From Hippophae tibetana (Eukaryota; Streptophyta; Magnoliopsida; Rosales; Elaeagnaceae), in the NCBI GenBank assembly GCA_037013495.1, contig CM072806.1, positions 5,977,001 to 6,041,000 on the forward strand: a stretch of 64,000 nucleotides of DNA. The letters run 5' to 3'. Below are positions 13,964 through 27,249 of the stretch, piece after piece (positions within the stretch are counted from its first letter, which is position 1; each line of letters starts with the position of its first letter). A model generated the notes under the pieces. It saw only the letters and a list, made by a program, of their open reading frames with translations. It ran no database searches and had not been told where the DNA came from. Made by a program: the position numbers and the translations under genes.

Positions 13964-14002
<39 letters not shown>
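12085..14002. repeat. Tandem duplication of a ~0.95-kb AT-rich unit with internal subrepeats
   Basis: Two direct copies lie next to each other, about 12085-13042 and 13043-14002, offset by roughly 953 bases. Matching landmarks are AAAATATGATACATGATTAT at about 12149 and its counterpart at about 13109, the GAGTTACCTCCATT motif at about 12863 and 13817, and an (AT)n run closing each copy (13014-13042 and 13967-14002). Inside each copy the segment starting ATATGATACATG recurs about 340 bases later with further divergence (for example at about 12492). The unit is therefore itself an old duplication. No coding potential. The divergence between copies is visible by eye, so this is not a recent event. 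Confidence 0.85.
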
Positions 14003-14006
<4 letters not shown>

Positions 14007-16865
14007 TATAAAATATAATTTTTTTATTTATATATTTACAATAACATAGAAAATTATACAACAAAAATAAAAGAGATGAATTGTTTCAATACTCTCCATT
14101 CAAATGGCTAAAATTTAAAGGCATCTTGTATTGGTAAGGTCCACATCTGTATAGCTGTACGTTACATTCCTATTAATTCATTCAATTATTTCAGACAAGT
14201 TAGTTTAAAAATTATTTTAAATTAAATTATTTATCATTACTGGTTCATAAATTATCTTTAGAGTCACCCAAAGATTTTTTTTTGAGTAAATACCCGATTT
14301 TATTTTTTTTTAAAATCGACTAACTTAGTTGTATTATTTTAAATTAATGATTATGTAATATGATTTTTTATTCCCGTATAAGATTTTTTTTCTTGATTGC
14401 AAGTGACAGCATGAGAGAAACTAGAGATGTAACCATAATTAATGTTAAGAAAAAAATACTATTATTAAAAATGAATAATTTTGACGTCATATAAATCATT
14501 ATAATAAAATTTATAAATTTTCAATAGATAATTTAGGAGATAATATAGAAAAAATTATGGTTGATGTTTAAAAAATTTACAAATTTTAATGTTTATGAAT
14601 ATTATATTACAAATATTATATGTCAAACGTATATTTTTATTTAATTAATATAAAAACTCAACAGTAAATTAAATTATAACAAGATTAAAAAATATAGCCT
14701 AATATATCTATATAGATTGACAAAAAAAAATAAAAGAAATTAAACAACATAAATTATAATATGTATGTAAAATAAATTTAAGTACGTAAAAAAATAGATA
14801 AGATCAATATTACATGGTATAAATAATAATAAATATTTATATAATTATATGTGATATAACATGAAAAAGGTTAAATTATATGCATTATTTTTTAAGAAAA
14901 TGTTAAAAAAATTAAACTAATAAAATTTAAAAAATAATAATAAAATTATATATTTAAAACTTGATATCATAAAAATAATACATTTTATGTCTAGTTTATA
15001 TATTTTTATTATTAAAAAAAATCTTTCATTTCATTTAACTTTGAATATCTTTGAATCAAACGTTATCTAAGTTGAATTATATTCATTTAAATTCGTTTAG
15101 TATTAAATTTCGTTTAATTAAATCAATTCAATATTATTAAGAATGCTATTTTTATTATTATATATAAGTTTTAAGTTTTATTTGATGTAATTTTTATAAA
15201 ATTTATGAGAAAAAATTAAATATTTATTATTCATTAGAATCTAATTAGTAAAAATTATATAATAATAAAATAAAAATGAAAGATATATAAGTAATATAAA
15301 AAATATATTTAAATAATAGATTGAAGAAGGGTACTGCTATATATATTTTTTATAAAATATATAGGTTTATTTATAAATATAATATGGGAAAATTGACGAG
15401 GATACGTGCCTTCTCTTCGTTCACGATAAAAATAATTATAATACTAAATAGAAAAAAAAAACTCTAGAATTTGTATTTTGTATCTACTAACCCAGCTACT
15501 TAGCGAATTCGACTAGTCACCGGGTGAAATTTTGTATTCTTGGTGTCCGCCAGTAGGATCACTACTAATACAACCTTAATGTTTTCATCTCACTTAACTT
15601 TCACGTTCTATTTGTCAATACTGGTGACAATTGATGCGATATTTTAATGTATGAATAATTATAATATTAAATAATTATTAATTAAAATAATATTATTTAT
15701 TTAATTGTAATATTATTACATCTTATAATAAATAATTTTTTAAATAATAAGATATGTTAGAATGTTAAGTATTAATAACATGAGAATATTTTGTTAATAA
15801 TACTTTTATCTAAAGACAAAGTCAATTAAATATAATTAAAATAAAAATAAATATTATATATATTTTTGTTATGATAAAAATAAAAATTATTATGAAAATA
15901 TCACTTTTAAAATAATATATTTTCGTATTAGTCACAAATCCATACTTATTACTCCAAAATTATTGGGGCTAATTAGTTTTATGCCAACGAGTCATTGATT
16001 GAGTTATAAAAATATTTAATTTTTTTACATAATTATAATTATATTTAAAATATTATATATAATAATAAAAACATGCATAATTATTATTTAATTATTTAAT
16101 ATAATTATATCATGTGTATTTTTTAAAAATACTGACAATAACATGCCCAAAATATTTATAATTAATTATAAATATATTTAATTTTTATGCAAGTAAAATT
16201 CAAGTGATATTAATTTTTTAAAAAATTAAACGAAATTTATTAATTTAACATATTGTTATTGTTACATTTAATGTTATATACATAATTACAATAAAATAAT
16301 TTTTTAAGTATTTTTATAACTCATTTTATATATTTTAGACATAAAACACAATTAACCCAAATTATCACTAGGATTTAGAATTTACAACCATGATTCAATT
16401 AAAATCATTAAATTAAAAAAAAAAATTCCTCCTCTACTTCTTTATATTAAGTTTCAATCTTTTAAGATACATTTTCAAAAACTATTTTCTCTCTCTCTCT
16501 CTCCGTTAGCTTATATTAACTCTCATAATAACGTAAATATTTGCTTTAAAAGTTGAGTCATTATTACTCATATCCCATATTTAAATATTATAAATATTAT
16601 AAATATTTTCTTGATAAAAATCGATTAAATTTTTAAACGTGTTAACAAATGCACAAAACACTACATAATTGATACCCCTATGACGCTAATGAAATGAAAA
16701 CAATTCATTGATTTGCCTTTCCATCACCATCTTTCATATAAACATCAAACAAACAGCTTAGTAATTAGCAGGCTCAGCTGAAAAAATAAATAAATTAAAA
16801 GAACAACAAAATATATCAATTGTATTCCTCTCTAAACATAATTTATTAACTTAATTAATCTACCA

Positions 16866-16870
<5 letters not shown>
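14003..16870. other. AT-rich gene-free spacer
   Basis: Very AT-rich with no ORF of interest and no recognisable transposon protein. A less AT-rich patch near 15400-15600 has no recognisable content. A short (CT)n tract lies near 16490-16503. The right end leads into the 3' flank of the glycosyltransferase gene. Confidence 0.6.

Positions 16871-16925
<55 letters not shown>
16871..16925. repeat. (GA)n microsatellite
   Basis: About 27 AG units, 67 bases past the stop codon of the minus-strand glycosyltransferase. It probably falls in that gene's 3' UTR as a CT tract. Confidence 0.95.
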
Positions 16926-16931
<6 letters not shown>

Positions 16932-16991
16932 CATCCAGAAACAGAACCACATTAATTATCTGTTATTATCTCAACATATATAATTGATGAT

Positions 16992-19900
16992 TCATTGATC
17001 ATTATGGACTTTAACATTCAATCTTCTAAGCCAAATAGAATGAAGAATCATGTGAAACACATCAAACCTCTTAGGTGGTGAGTGAATCTCAAAATGTCTC
17101 CTTACTTGTAATACTCTTCTCTGCATTCTTATGTACTGCCTTGGAGATATGGACATCAATATTTTCTTCAAATTGGGAATCTCACTTACCGGAACTTCAA
17201 CCGAAAATGATTTCCAATTCAATACGTCACTAAACGGTGGTACATAATGATCGGAAATCAGCACCGGCACGCATCCGGTGTAAATTGCCTCCACAACTCT
17301 TGGACTTGCTACTTCATAACCACTTGGGCAAATGCAATACCTAGTCTTTCTCATCATCTCATAGTAAGAAACACCTTTAGGAAGGTATTGCTGAATCTTC
17401 ATGTCTTCATCTCTATTTGCCCAATGCTCTAGAAGAATAGGTCTAATAGGTCCATGAAGCCCTCCGGCAAAGAATGCGAGGATCGGGCGATGGGATGCAG
17501 ATGGCCCTCCGACAAAACCATTTATTGCACCAGTTAGAAGATTGATTTCGGGAAAAGAAACATCCTTGGTTGGTTTAAACCCTTCAGATGTATTTGCATT
17601 GCATAAAACTCTTATAGAATTTCTACCAAGATAAGGAACAGAGTAGGATGTTTCCGGCCCCTGAATAAAAGAAAAAAATAATAATAATTTAACCAAAATT
17701 ATAACCAAAATTAAACCAACATATAATTTAGTGATAGCTTTACGTACCCAATCATGGCAAGAAAGCATGAAATGATCAGCTCCAGCGCTTCGGTTCCAAA
17801 AAGGATATCTTGTAGAAACAACATTGACATAATCTACAACCGTCTGTCTAATGGGACTAAAATCATGTGAGTTGCGAATGTAGACGAATCGAACCAACAT
17901 TGTGACACTAAAAGGAAGGAAAAACACATGTGCTTTATGAGGATCTCTGGTTCTAAACTGCTTATTCATCTCAATTTCATGGATGAAGTTTCCTTCCATA
18001 GAGTATATACTCTTGCAAGGTCCATTATGAAACAATGGAGGCTCTCCTTCTGGATATACAAAAATCTTGAAATGCTCCTCCATTTCTAGGTAGCTCCTGC
18101 ATTTCCAAAATTGACATATCATTTTGAAGCAAAATGATGGGTGACAATTTCTACAAGATAAAAAAGAACATAATAACATGAACATGATCACGAATATGAC
18201 ACAGCCAAAAACATTTGAATAGTAATAGTTTACATGACGAAAAATATTATAATTTTTATTGTATCAAGTAACATGTATTCACGCCAAAGATACAACTAAC
18301 ATAAACTCGACATACACTTGACTATCTACATGGCACAAACCCACCATTACTTAAAGAGTTAAAGATCAAATAATCAGTTTTAAATAAATCAATGAAGAAG
18401 TACCTATGAAAGGCCTTAGCATTCCAATACATTGGACCATTTGGAATGTACTCATGATCAAATGTTTGGTTACCAAATTTAGATTCTCTAATTGTAGATC
18501 GAGCTCTTGTTAAACGAGCCTCCAGCTTCTCCAAATGGGTATACTCTCTTTGTCGTCTGCTTGATTTTACAAAGGGGTCCTCATGAGATTCATTTAGCAA
18601 TGGAGCAAGTAAAGGGTCACCCATTGAAACGTTGAACCCATATTCTTCTTTGGTTTCGTTCTGTTCAACGGTCAAAATTTTCAAGAACTACAACTTTCAA
18701 ACTAATAAATAAATACATTCTTTCAGTTTAAGTTTTCCTTTTCAAATGAAATATCACAACTTGATAGAGTCAAACTTGATAACTTCATTGAGAGGAAAAG
18801 GTGGGGGGAAAAGAAAATCACATCACAAATATAGGATAAGAATAAGATTCTAATAGTAACAAAGATAGGTAGCATAATCACATGCATGTTGCATGTATTT
18901 AATAGCAATTCTTTGTATTGTTATATTATTAGTCAAAAATAGTAAAACTCATTTTTTATTTCTGTATATGATTAATTATCATTTTAATTACAATAATAAC
19001 ACAAATTATAATAAATAAGTTTTTTTCTTTTCTAATTAAATGTTCTTTCATTAAAACAGAGGATGGTAGAAATCTATTGGCAATAATTATTATTTTTATA
19101 CCTATTTCGTTCGACTAAAGTACAACATATGATCGTGCAAGAAATAAATATTAGACACTAGAATTAAGAAAAAAAATTAAAACAAAATGTTAATTGTCTT
19201 AAATTATAAACATTAGTCTTACTTAAACTTTGAACTTTGCATTTGGTCGCTATTGACATTTTTGCAATTTTTGCAACTTTGGACATTTATTTCATTTTTT
19301 CCCCACTTTGGACATTTTAGTCGTATCCATTCTGGCTTAAGTTTTTCTCCCAAAAATTACCCCAAAAAAATACTAGTGTTAAAAATACAATAGTAATTGA
19401 TTAAATTACATGAGTGTAAATCACATAAATAATTTGTTTAATTTCCGAAAATAAAATTTACAGTTTCTCATGGTATAGCTAAAATTAACATAGATATATA
19501 AGAGCTGGGACTATATTCAAGATTAATTAGCCTTGCCTACTAATTAATAAATGGGCAAGCTCAAATATTACCATATTGTTAAAGACTATTATTGTTTAAT
19601 GTAAAAAGTTCCAAAATTTAACATTTTTCTACTAATTAATAAATGGGCAAGCTCAAATATTATCATAATAGTTAAAGAATATTTTTTTGGGTAAAAAGCA
19701 AAGAATCAAAAGAGAAGTTGATAAGAAGCAAAGAAGAATAAAGGGACAAATAGAGGGAGAGAGAGAGAAGAAGAGGAAGAAAACAGAGAGAGTGCTTGAA
19801 ATAGATGTACAGACATATATGCACGAATTAAAAAGAAGAACAAAATTAAATAAATTCTCTTACAAGTGATTGTTGAAGAAGCTGAGGAATAGCTTGAATT

Positions 19901-20277
19901 TCAAGTGGTGAAGAAGTAGAAGAGCGATTAATCAGAAGAGAATCACCAGAAACAGCTTCTTTCATATTATTAACATCTATAACAACAACGGTTGATCTCA
20001 AACCTTCTAAAACACCCTTCTCATGATCAACACTTGGAGGAGAAAATTGGAAATTCAAAGAATTTACACTTTTATTTGAAGAAATAGAAGAAGAAGTCCA
20101 TAACCAAGGATGGTACTTATACATAAAACCCAAATTAGAAATGTTTGGACCCCAAAAAGAAACAAACCCAGTAACCACAACTAATGGAATTATGAACAAC
20201 AATAGTCCTTTTGAGGATGATTTTGAAAACGTTGATGCACAATAATTTTTGAAATTGCCGTGTGCCATTTTTACCAA
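16992..20277 (-). CDS. Exostosin-family glycosyltransferase (GT47), At5g03795-like
   Basis: Four exons: 20277-19864, 18687-18404, 18096-17748, 17660-16992. They join in phase to 1716 bases, giving 571 residues. Exon 1 encodes a short cytosolic tail, one membrane anchor (hydrophobic residues about 24-43) and a Ser/Asn-rich stem. This is the type II layout of Golgi glycosyltransferases. The exostosin domain begins in exon 2-3 (RSYLEMEEHFKIFVYPEG across the junction) and runs to the end. Landmarks are SCHDW at the end of exon 3, then FAGGLHGPIRP, YCICPSGYEVASPR and EAIYTGCVPVLISDHYVPPF in exon 4. GT47 members of this subgroup act in the Golgi on wall or glycoprotein glycans; the donor and acceptor cannot be read from the sequence. 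The length matches plant homologues of about 450-600 residues. Start chosen at the first ATG (MVKMAHG); the second Met, three codons on, is also possible. Confidence 0.9.
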
Positions 20278-21600
20278 TGAGAAAGGTTAGCTAATTAGCT
20301 TTGAAGAAGAAGAAGAAGTATACGAAAAGGAGGTGACGTTTAACGTTTAAATATCTAAAGATGAAGAAGTATAACATATAGGTACAACTCTTTTTGTTTT
20401 TTTTTGGGTTATGATATAATTTTTATTATTGTTATAATAAATTGTATTAATTTTTTTTTATATTAATTACATTTTAATGATATTAATATTAAATAAAATT
20501 ATTATTAATAAATTATTAATAATAATTTATATCGCTATAATACACATACTTCTTGCCACTTAGCTAAAAGCAGAACAAGTTGAGGTTTGGAGTTAAAGAG
20601 GATAAATGGTTATGGCTGGTTGCCAAGCGTCATCTGATCTTCACCTCTATTACCGAGTTTCTCATGCAAACTTTGTCCCAACAAATTTACATTTGTAACC
20701 CCCACCGATACCTCTATTAATTTCTACCTATCTTATCATCGTCGACAATAATATCGATATGAGTTTGTATTTTAAAGAAATTTACAGAACTTGTAATTAA
20801 ATTTTAATAATATTTATAAACATTTGGTTTATACTAAATTATATTTTTATTTTATTTTATTTTATTATTATCATATTAAAAATATATAAATTCTCAATTA
20901 TATTTATACATTTATTATTAAATAAATTTATCATTACTAAAAAATTATTATGTAAATAATAATTATAATTGTAGCAATTATTATCAAAAAGATTATTTTT
21001 TAAATTTTATATGATTCATTTATTTAACTAGTTTTATTCTTAATCTCTAAAAAAGAACATATATTTTTACTTTATAAAAAATTATATGCAATATACTCAT
21101 AAATATGCAAAGAACATATATATATTTACACATCATAGAAAGGTGTTAAAAATAAAATATTATCAATTAAGGGGTTATACTTTTATAATATATTAAAGAA
21201 ATTAATATTTAAATAGAAAAAAATGCTAATCATAAAATAGTCTAAAATTTTACAAGATAATTTATGCTATAGTATTTTAAAAAATAAAAATATTATTATA
21301 ATATTAACAAAAATTACTTTAAAAATAGTGGTAATAATAGTTTAAATAGTACATAAAACTATATTAAAACACAATGATGCATGTATGCTTACTATTATTC
21401 ATATAAACTTTATGAAATTTTTAAAAGTTAATTTATAAAAATAATTTTTTTCTATAAAAATTTTTAAAATGAAGAACAAAAAATTAATAACTTAATAAGC
21501 AATTCGTCTCTACTTAAAAACAAACAAACAAACCAAAACCTGTAGTCATAATATACCGAAGCTTTTTAACTCAAAAATATATTCAAAATATTGTGCAATT
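20278..21600. other. 5' flank of the glycosyltransferase gene and AT-rich spacer
   Basis: The first 100 bases or so hold a GAA/CTT-rich stretch just upstream of the start codon, probably 5' UTR. The remainder is AT-rich with no coding signal and ends at the target duplication of the copia element. Confidence 0.55.
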
Positions 21601-21778
21601 AATTGAATATATTGGAAATGTATTTACAATCTTAGAATACAATGAATACTAATACATGTTTAAATACAAAAAATAAAAATATGTTTTTTGAAAAAGTGCT
21701 TTTTAAGAAAAGTATATATACAGTTGATAAAGTATATTAGTTACATACAACTAATATACCATTAATGATTTATTAACA
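21601..21778 (-). repeat. 3' LTR of the copia element
   Basis: 178 bases, nearly matching the segment at 26467-26686. In element sense it starts TGTTAATAAATC. It is about 40 bases shorter than its partner. Confidence 0.9.
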
Positions 21779-24700
21779 CTCCCCCTTAAGTTGGCGCGTA
21801 GATATTGATCATGTCCAACTTGCTTAGTGAACCGTATAATGTCTTCTTGGAAACTCCCTTGGTAAGCATATCTGCAAGCTGCTCTTCTGTGGGAACAAAA
21901 GAAAAACTAATAAGTTTGGCATCTAACTTCTCTTTTATAAAGTGACGATCAACCTCTACATGCTTAGTGCGATCATGTTGTACTGGATTTTGTGATATAT
22001 CAATGGCTGCCCGATTGTCACAATACATCTGCATAGTATTTTTGAGTTCGAAACCCAAATCCAATAACAAAGTTCTTATCCACAACAATTCGCAAACCCC
22101 ATGAGCCATACCTTTATACTTGGCTTCAGCACTAGATCGTGCCACCACTTTCTGCTTCTTACTTTTCCATGTAACCAAATTTCCTCCCACAAAGGTGAAA
22201 TAACCCGATGTTGACTTTCTATCTGTAATACTTCCTGCCCAATCTGCATCTGTGAATCCACAAACTTCAAGAGGATTGTTGTGTTTAGAAAACATTACTC
22301 CCCTTCCCGGAGCCGATTTCAAATACCTTAAAATTCTCAAAACAACATTCATATGGTTCTCACTTGGATTGTGCATGAACTGACTCACCACACCTACTGC
22401 ATATGCAACATCTGGTCTAGTATGAGCTAAGTAAATCAAATGTTCAACCAATCTCTGATAGCGAGCTCGATCAGTTGATATCTGATCTGGATACTCTGCT
22501 AAACAATGGTTTTACTCAATATAAGTGTCAATAGGTTTGCAATCCAACATACTTGTCTCTGTTAGCAGATCAATAATGTATTTCCTCTGACACAAATATA
22601 TTCCTTCTCTTCCTCTGGCTACCTCAATTCCTAAGAAGTACTTTAGTTCACCTAAGTCCTTCATCTCGAATTCAGAGGCTAGCTGTCTTTGTAATTTATC
22701 CATCTCAATAGTATCATCACCAGTGATTACCATATCATCAACATAAATGATTAGGGTTGTTACCTTCCCTCATTGATGTTTGAGAAATAGAGTGTGGTCT
22801 GAATTACTCTTTCTGTAACCAACCTTTTGCATGAACTGTGAAAACCTTTCAAACCAGGCTCGAGGGGATTGCTTGAGGCCATACAAAGACTTCCTCTATT
22901 TGCATACAAAATTACCAGGAGAATCAACTACATACCCAGGTGGAAGATTCATGTACACCTCCTCGGCTAATTCTCCATGAAGAAACGCATTCTTGACATC
23001 AAACTGCCGAAGTGGCCAGTTTAAGTTAGCAGTAAGTGAGAGCAGAACCGAATCGTGTTCATTTTGGCAACAGGAGCAAAAGTCTCATCGTAGTCTACAC
23101 CATACGTTTGAGTAAACCCTTTTGCTACAAGACGAGCTTTATACTGATTTATGGATCCATCACCATTATATTTTACAGTAAACACCCATCGACAACCAGC
23201 TGCCTTTTTTCCCTTGTGGTGGTGGCACAAGTTGCCAAGTATCGTTCTTCTTTAACACATCCATCTCTTCAGCCATTTCCTTCCTCCATATTTGATCTCC
23301 CAATGCATCCTGCACTTTGTTAGGTACTGATACATCAGATATTTGATTCACAAATGATTTATATGACTTAGATAATCTTTTAGTGGACATGTAATTGGCT
23401 ACTGGGTATTTTGATTTTGCATGAATATTTGGTTCATACCTTTTGACTGGTTGACCTCGAGTAGACCTATTTGGTAACATATACTGTCCAACATTAGACT
23501 CGATGCTATTAGTATCAGTAGGTGTACATACCTCAGATGAGTGACCTTCAGTACCAGGGAGTTGTTGATCAAGGGTAGGAGTAATGCTTGAGGGAATAGT
23601 TGTGTCTTCAATGTCTGCTTCTACAATAATTAGATTCAATGAATTAGAAGTCTCATCTGGTCTCATTGAAACATCAGTTGGTGATTCTCCTAATGCCTCC
23701 CCCTCACCATGATACAGTTCTTCGAAATATGTATTCTCCTCTTGACGAGCAGTATCAGGTGAGGAAAAATAACTCATGTCCTCAAAGAAGGTAACATCCA
23801 TAGTAACATAATACTTTCTGGTTGGTGGATGGAAGCACTTCTACCCTTTCTAATAACTTCCATAACCAACAAAAACACATTTAATTGCCCGGGCATCTAA
23901 TTTAGACCTTTGATTTTTAGGAACATGCACAAAAGCAACACAACCAAATACACGGGTAGGAATATTATGAAAGGATGATAAGGAGACGTAAGATGCGAGA
24001 ATTTGGAATGAGATTTTTTCGTTAAGGACACTAGACGGGAGACGATTGATGAGATGGGCGGAAGCTTGTACAACATCACCCCAAAGGTATTTTGGCATAT
24101 AAGCACTAAATAAGAGTGCGCGAGCCATATCAAGTAAATGAAGATTTTTTTCTTTCAGACACTCCATTTTGTTATGGTGTTTGCGGACATATAGTTTAGT
24201 GAATAATCCCACGTGTTTTGAATTTTTTTTGAAAAACATGATTAACATATTCCCCCACATTGTCAGAACGGAGGATCCGAATGGTGCCATTAAATTGTGT
24301 TTGAACGAAGGTATGAAAATTTTGAAAAGTTGAAAAAACTTCATCTGTTGTTCTAAGAAGAGAAATCCACGATAACCTTGTACAATCATCAATAAACGAA
24401 ACAAAATATCTCATACCCGATATATTGGGCTCTTTAGATGGTCCCCAAACATCAGAATGAATTAATTTAAAAGGAATAGTACTTTTATTAGAAATACTAG
24501 GAGAATAAGTAACACGATGGCTCTTGGCCAAAACACAAGTCTCATAATGTAAAACAGTTTCACTAACACCAATAAATAAAGTGGGCATGGTTTTTTTCAT
24601 AAGACTAAAAGACGGATGCCCTAAGTGACGATGCCACAACCAAATTTCACTTAGCTTATCGGAACTAGAAGTCAATGCAGTGCTTGCTCGTGCTCCTAGT

Positions 24701-26466
24701 TTCTCCCTTTCGTAGTTCTGATCCAAACGGAACAATCTACCCCTCAGATACCCTCGACCAATTATTTCCCTGGTAAGAAGATCCTGAAAAATCACATACA
24801 TAGGATAAAATGTTACAAATCATTTAGACTCAATATTCAATTGTGGGACATATATTAAGTGATGAGATAAGTCAGGTACATATAAAACATTATGGAGCTG
24901 TAAAGATAGAGTGATATCAACTGACCCCTTTCCTAAGACAGGAAAGATCTCATCATTAGCATTCGTAACATAAGACACTGGTGGGGGAGATAACTCATTA
25001 AAATAAGATTTATCATAAGTCATATGATCATATGCACCAGAATCAATAATCCAAGTATTAGACCCAACAGAGTGAGAAACATTTAAGGTCATACCAATCT
25101 TACCACGACCAGCTATTGAAGCTGTAGGGATACCTCCACATTCCATAGGATGATTCTGTCCATAGTAGTCTGGTTCTTGGACAATTTGCACGATAGTTGC
25201 TTTTGCTTTAGAACGATGCCCATTTTGTCGTTTTGCTCCATAGTAGTCTGCTTTTGGTTTCAAGTGTGGATACAGTTTCCAACAAGTCTCACGAAGATGC
25301 CCCTGTTCATTGCAATAAGAGCAAGGAAAACGAGGGTGATTGGTAAAACCTGATGGAGGTCCCTGCTGATGAAGTGGAATTGAATTTTGCTGCTGGAGGA
25401 AAGGTGCCTTTGATTTGGCTTGAATGGCTAGGCTTGATACCTCAACATGTGCCTGATGAAAACTCTCTTGTTGAGATTCGTATTTACGGATGTATGTAAA
25501 GGCAGTAGTTAAGCTCGGAGGGTCTGACATTCGAAGCAGTTCGCCTTTAGCACTATTATATTTTGTATCAAGGCCTCTTAAAAAGGCATGTACTCGTTCA
25601 AGCTCTTTCTCCTTCTGGTACCACAGAAGGTCTTCTGGATTTTTAATTTTACACGTGCGTTTCTGGTCAATTTCAGCCCATACATTTTTCAGCTTGGTAA
25701 AAAAAAAAAGATACTGGTTTCCCATTTTGCTGCATGCCAGCAGCTTTGCACATGAGTTCATGAATTTGAATAAAGTTAGACTCATTTGTATAAAGATCGC
25801 TTAACGTATTCCATATGGCCTCAGTAGTTTCATATTCCTCCACCATTTGTAATATATTATCAGTGATGGCTCTAAATAGAATTGACATGACAAAGCCATC
25901 ATCATCTTCCCACCTAGTATAGGCTTCTATATCATCTTGACTAGGAGCTCGAATTGATCCAGATACATGTCTCATCTTATGCATCCCACGAAGATAAACA
26001 AACATAAATTTTTTCCATGTTCGAAAATTTGTACCATTAATTTTAGTACCCCCGAAAGAACCAATTTCTGAACTCTTAACAGAAACTTCAAAATTTGGAA
26101 CTTCATGAATTTTGGAAACTTGATGTTATCTTGAATCTTCCATTGAAATAAAAAAAAAATATTGTGCAGCGGAATAAAATTTTTGGATGTTTTTTTTGGG
26201 CCGGGGTGGGCTAAAAAGTGTTTGGGATGAGGACTTAGACTTGGGCTGATGGGTTGTTTAGGGGTGATTAGGGCAGAACTTAAAACTGATGGGTTGTTTA
26301 AGGAGTCGATTAGGGCAGAACTTAAAACTGAAAAAGAAAAAAAAATTCAAAACTGAACAGCGCAGAAGGTTAACGACATTGCATAAAAAACTGGCGGCGA
26401 CGCTAGGCGGCGCTGCTTGCTCAAAAATCGGTAAAAAGTTTTTTTTTCTTTCCTACTCTGATACCA

Positions 26467-26686
26467 AATTGAATATATTGGAAATGTATTTACAATCTTA
26501 GAATACAATGAATACTAATACATGTTTAAATACAAGAAATAAGAATCTACTTTTTGAAAAAGTGTTTTTTAAGAAAAATATATTAGTTGCATACAATTAA
26601 TATACAACTGATAAATACAACTAATATACAACTGATAAAGTATATTAGTTGCATATAATTAATATATCATTAATGATTTATTAACA
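26467..26686 (-). repeat. 5' LTR of the copia element
   Basis: 220 bases. Compared with the partner LTR it carries extra copies of a short motif (ACAACTGATAAA and TATTAGTTGCATA units, about 26580-26655), which accounts for the length difference. Confidence 0.9.
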
Positions 26687-27204
26687 CAATTTAATCATAA
26701 ATTGAACATATATGAAAAAAAATAGGATCATTTCCTTTTCTTTCTAATATTTATTTTTAATTTTTAATTTTTTACTTTAGATACAATATATATAATGATT
26801 TGAAGTTATTAATAAAAAATAATATTTTAATTTTAGATTAAAAATATGTAACTTAAATTTGATAAATAAAAATAAAAAAAATTAAATGATCGCATCTAAA
26901 AAGAGAGAACAAAAAAGGATAAATTAATATATGCTAGAATGTGAGTATTCGATGACATCTAAGAGAATCATGAAACAAGTCAATGGTTTTGGTCTAATAA
27001 TAAAATATCTCAAAAGATATTTATATAAGTTAGATTTATAAATTATATAAATAATCTTTATATTGATTGTTTTGAACGGGTACATTTATTTATACATAGA
27101 GAGTCCCATTTTATGTAATACTAATAATTTTTTAAAAAATTATCATAATACACTAAATATTCATGCATCTTTTTATTATAAAAGTTTTTCGGCTTCAATT
27201 TTCA

Positions 27205-27210
<6 letters not shown>

Positions 27211-27244
<34 letters not shown>
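27211..27244. repeat. (TA)n microsatellite
   Basis: About 17 TA units. The small open frames that cross it encode only Ile-Tyr repeats and are not genes. Confidence 0.95.

Positions 27245-27249
<5 letters not shown>

Larger units (their letters stand above)
21601..26686 (-). mobile_element. Ty1/copia LTR retrotransposon, full structure, broken
   Basis: A fossil copy with two LTRs, listed separately, and a matching 5-base target duplication CAATT at 21596-21600 and 26687-26691. On the minus strand a primer-binding site resembling initiator tRNA-Met (TGGTATCAGAG) directly abuts the LTR at 26466. A purine-rich tract lies next to the other LTR near 21779-21790. Parts in sense order: gag with a CCHC knuckle (about 26150-25250), protease with a WIIDSGA motif (about 25050), GAG-pre-integrase and integrase (about 24800-23850), reverse transcriptase (about 23250-22480) and RNase H (about 22450-21786). 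Several breaks make it non-functional. LTRs differ at roughly 6 percent of alignable positions by hand count, suggesting an age of a few million years. Confidence 0.93.
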
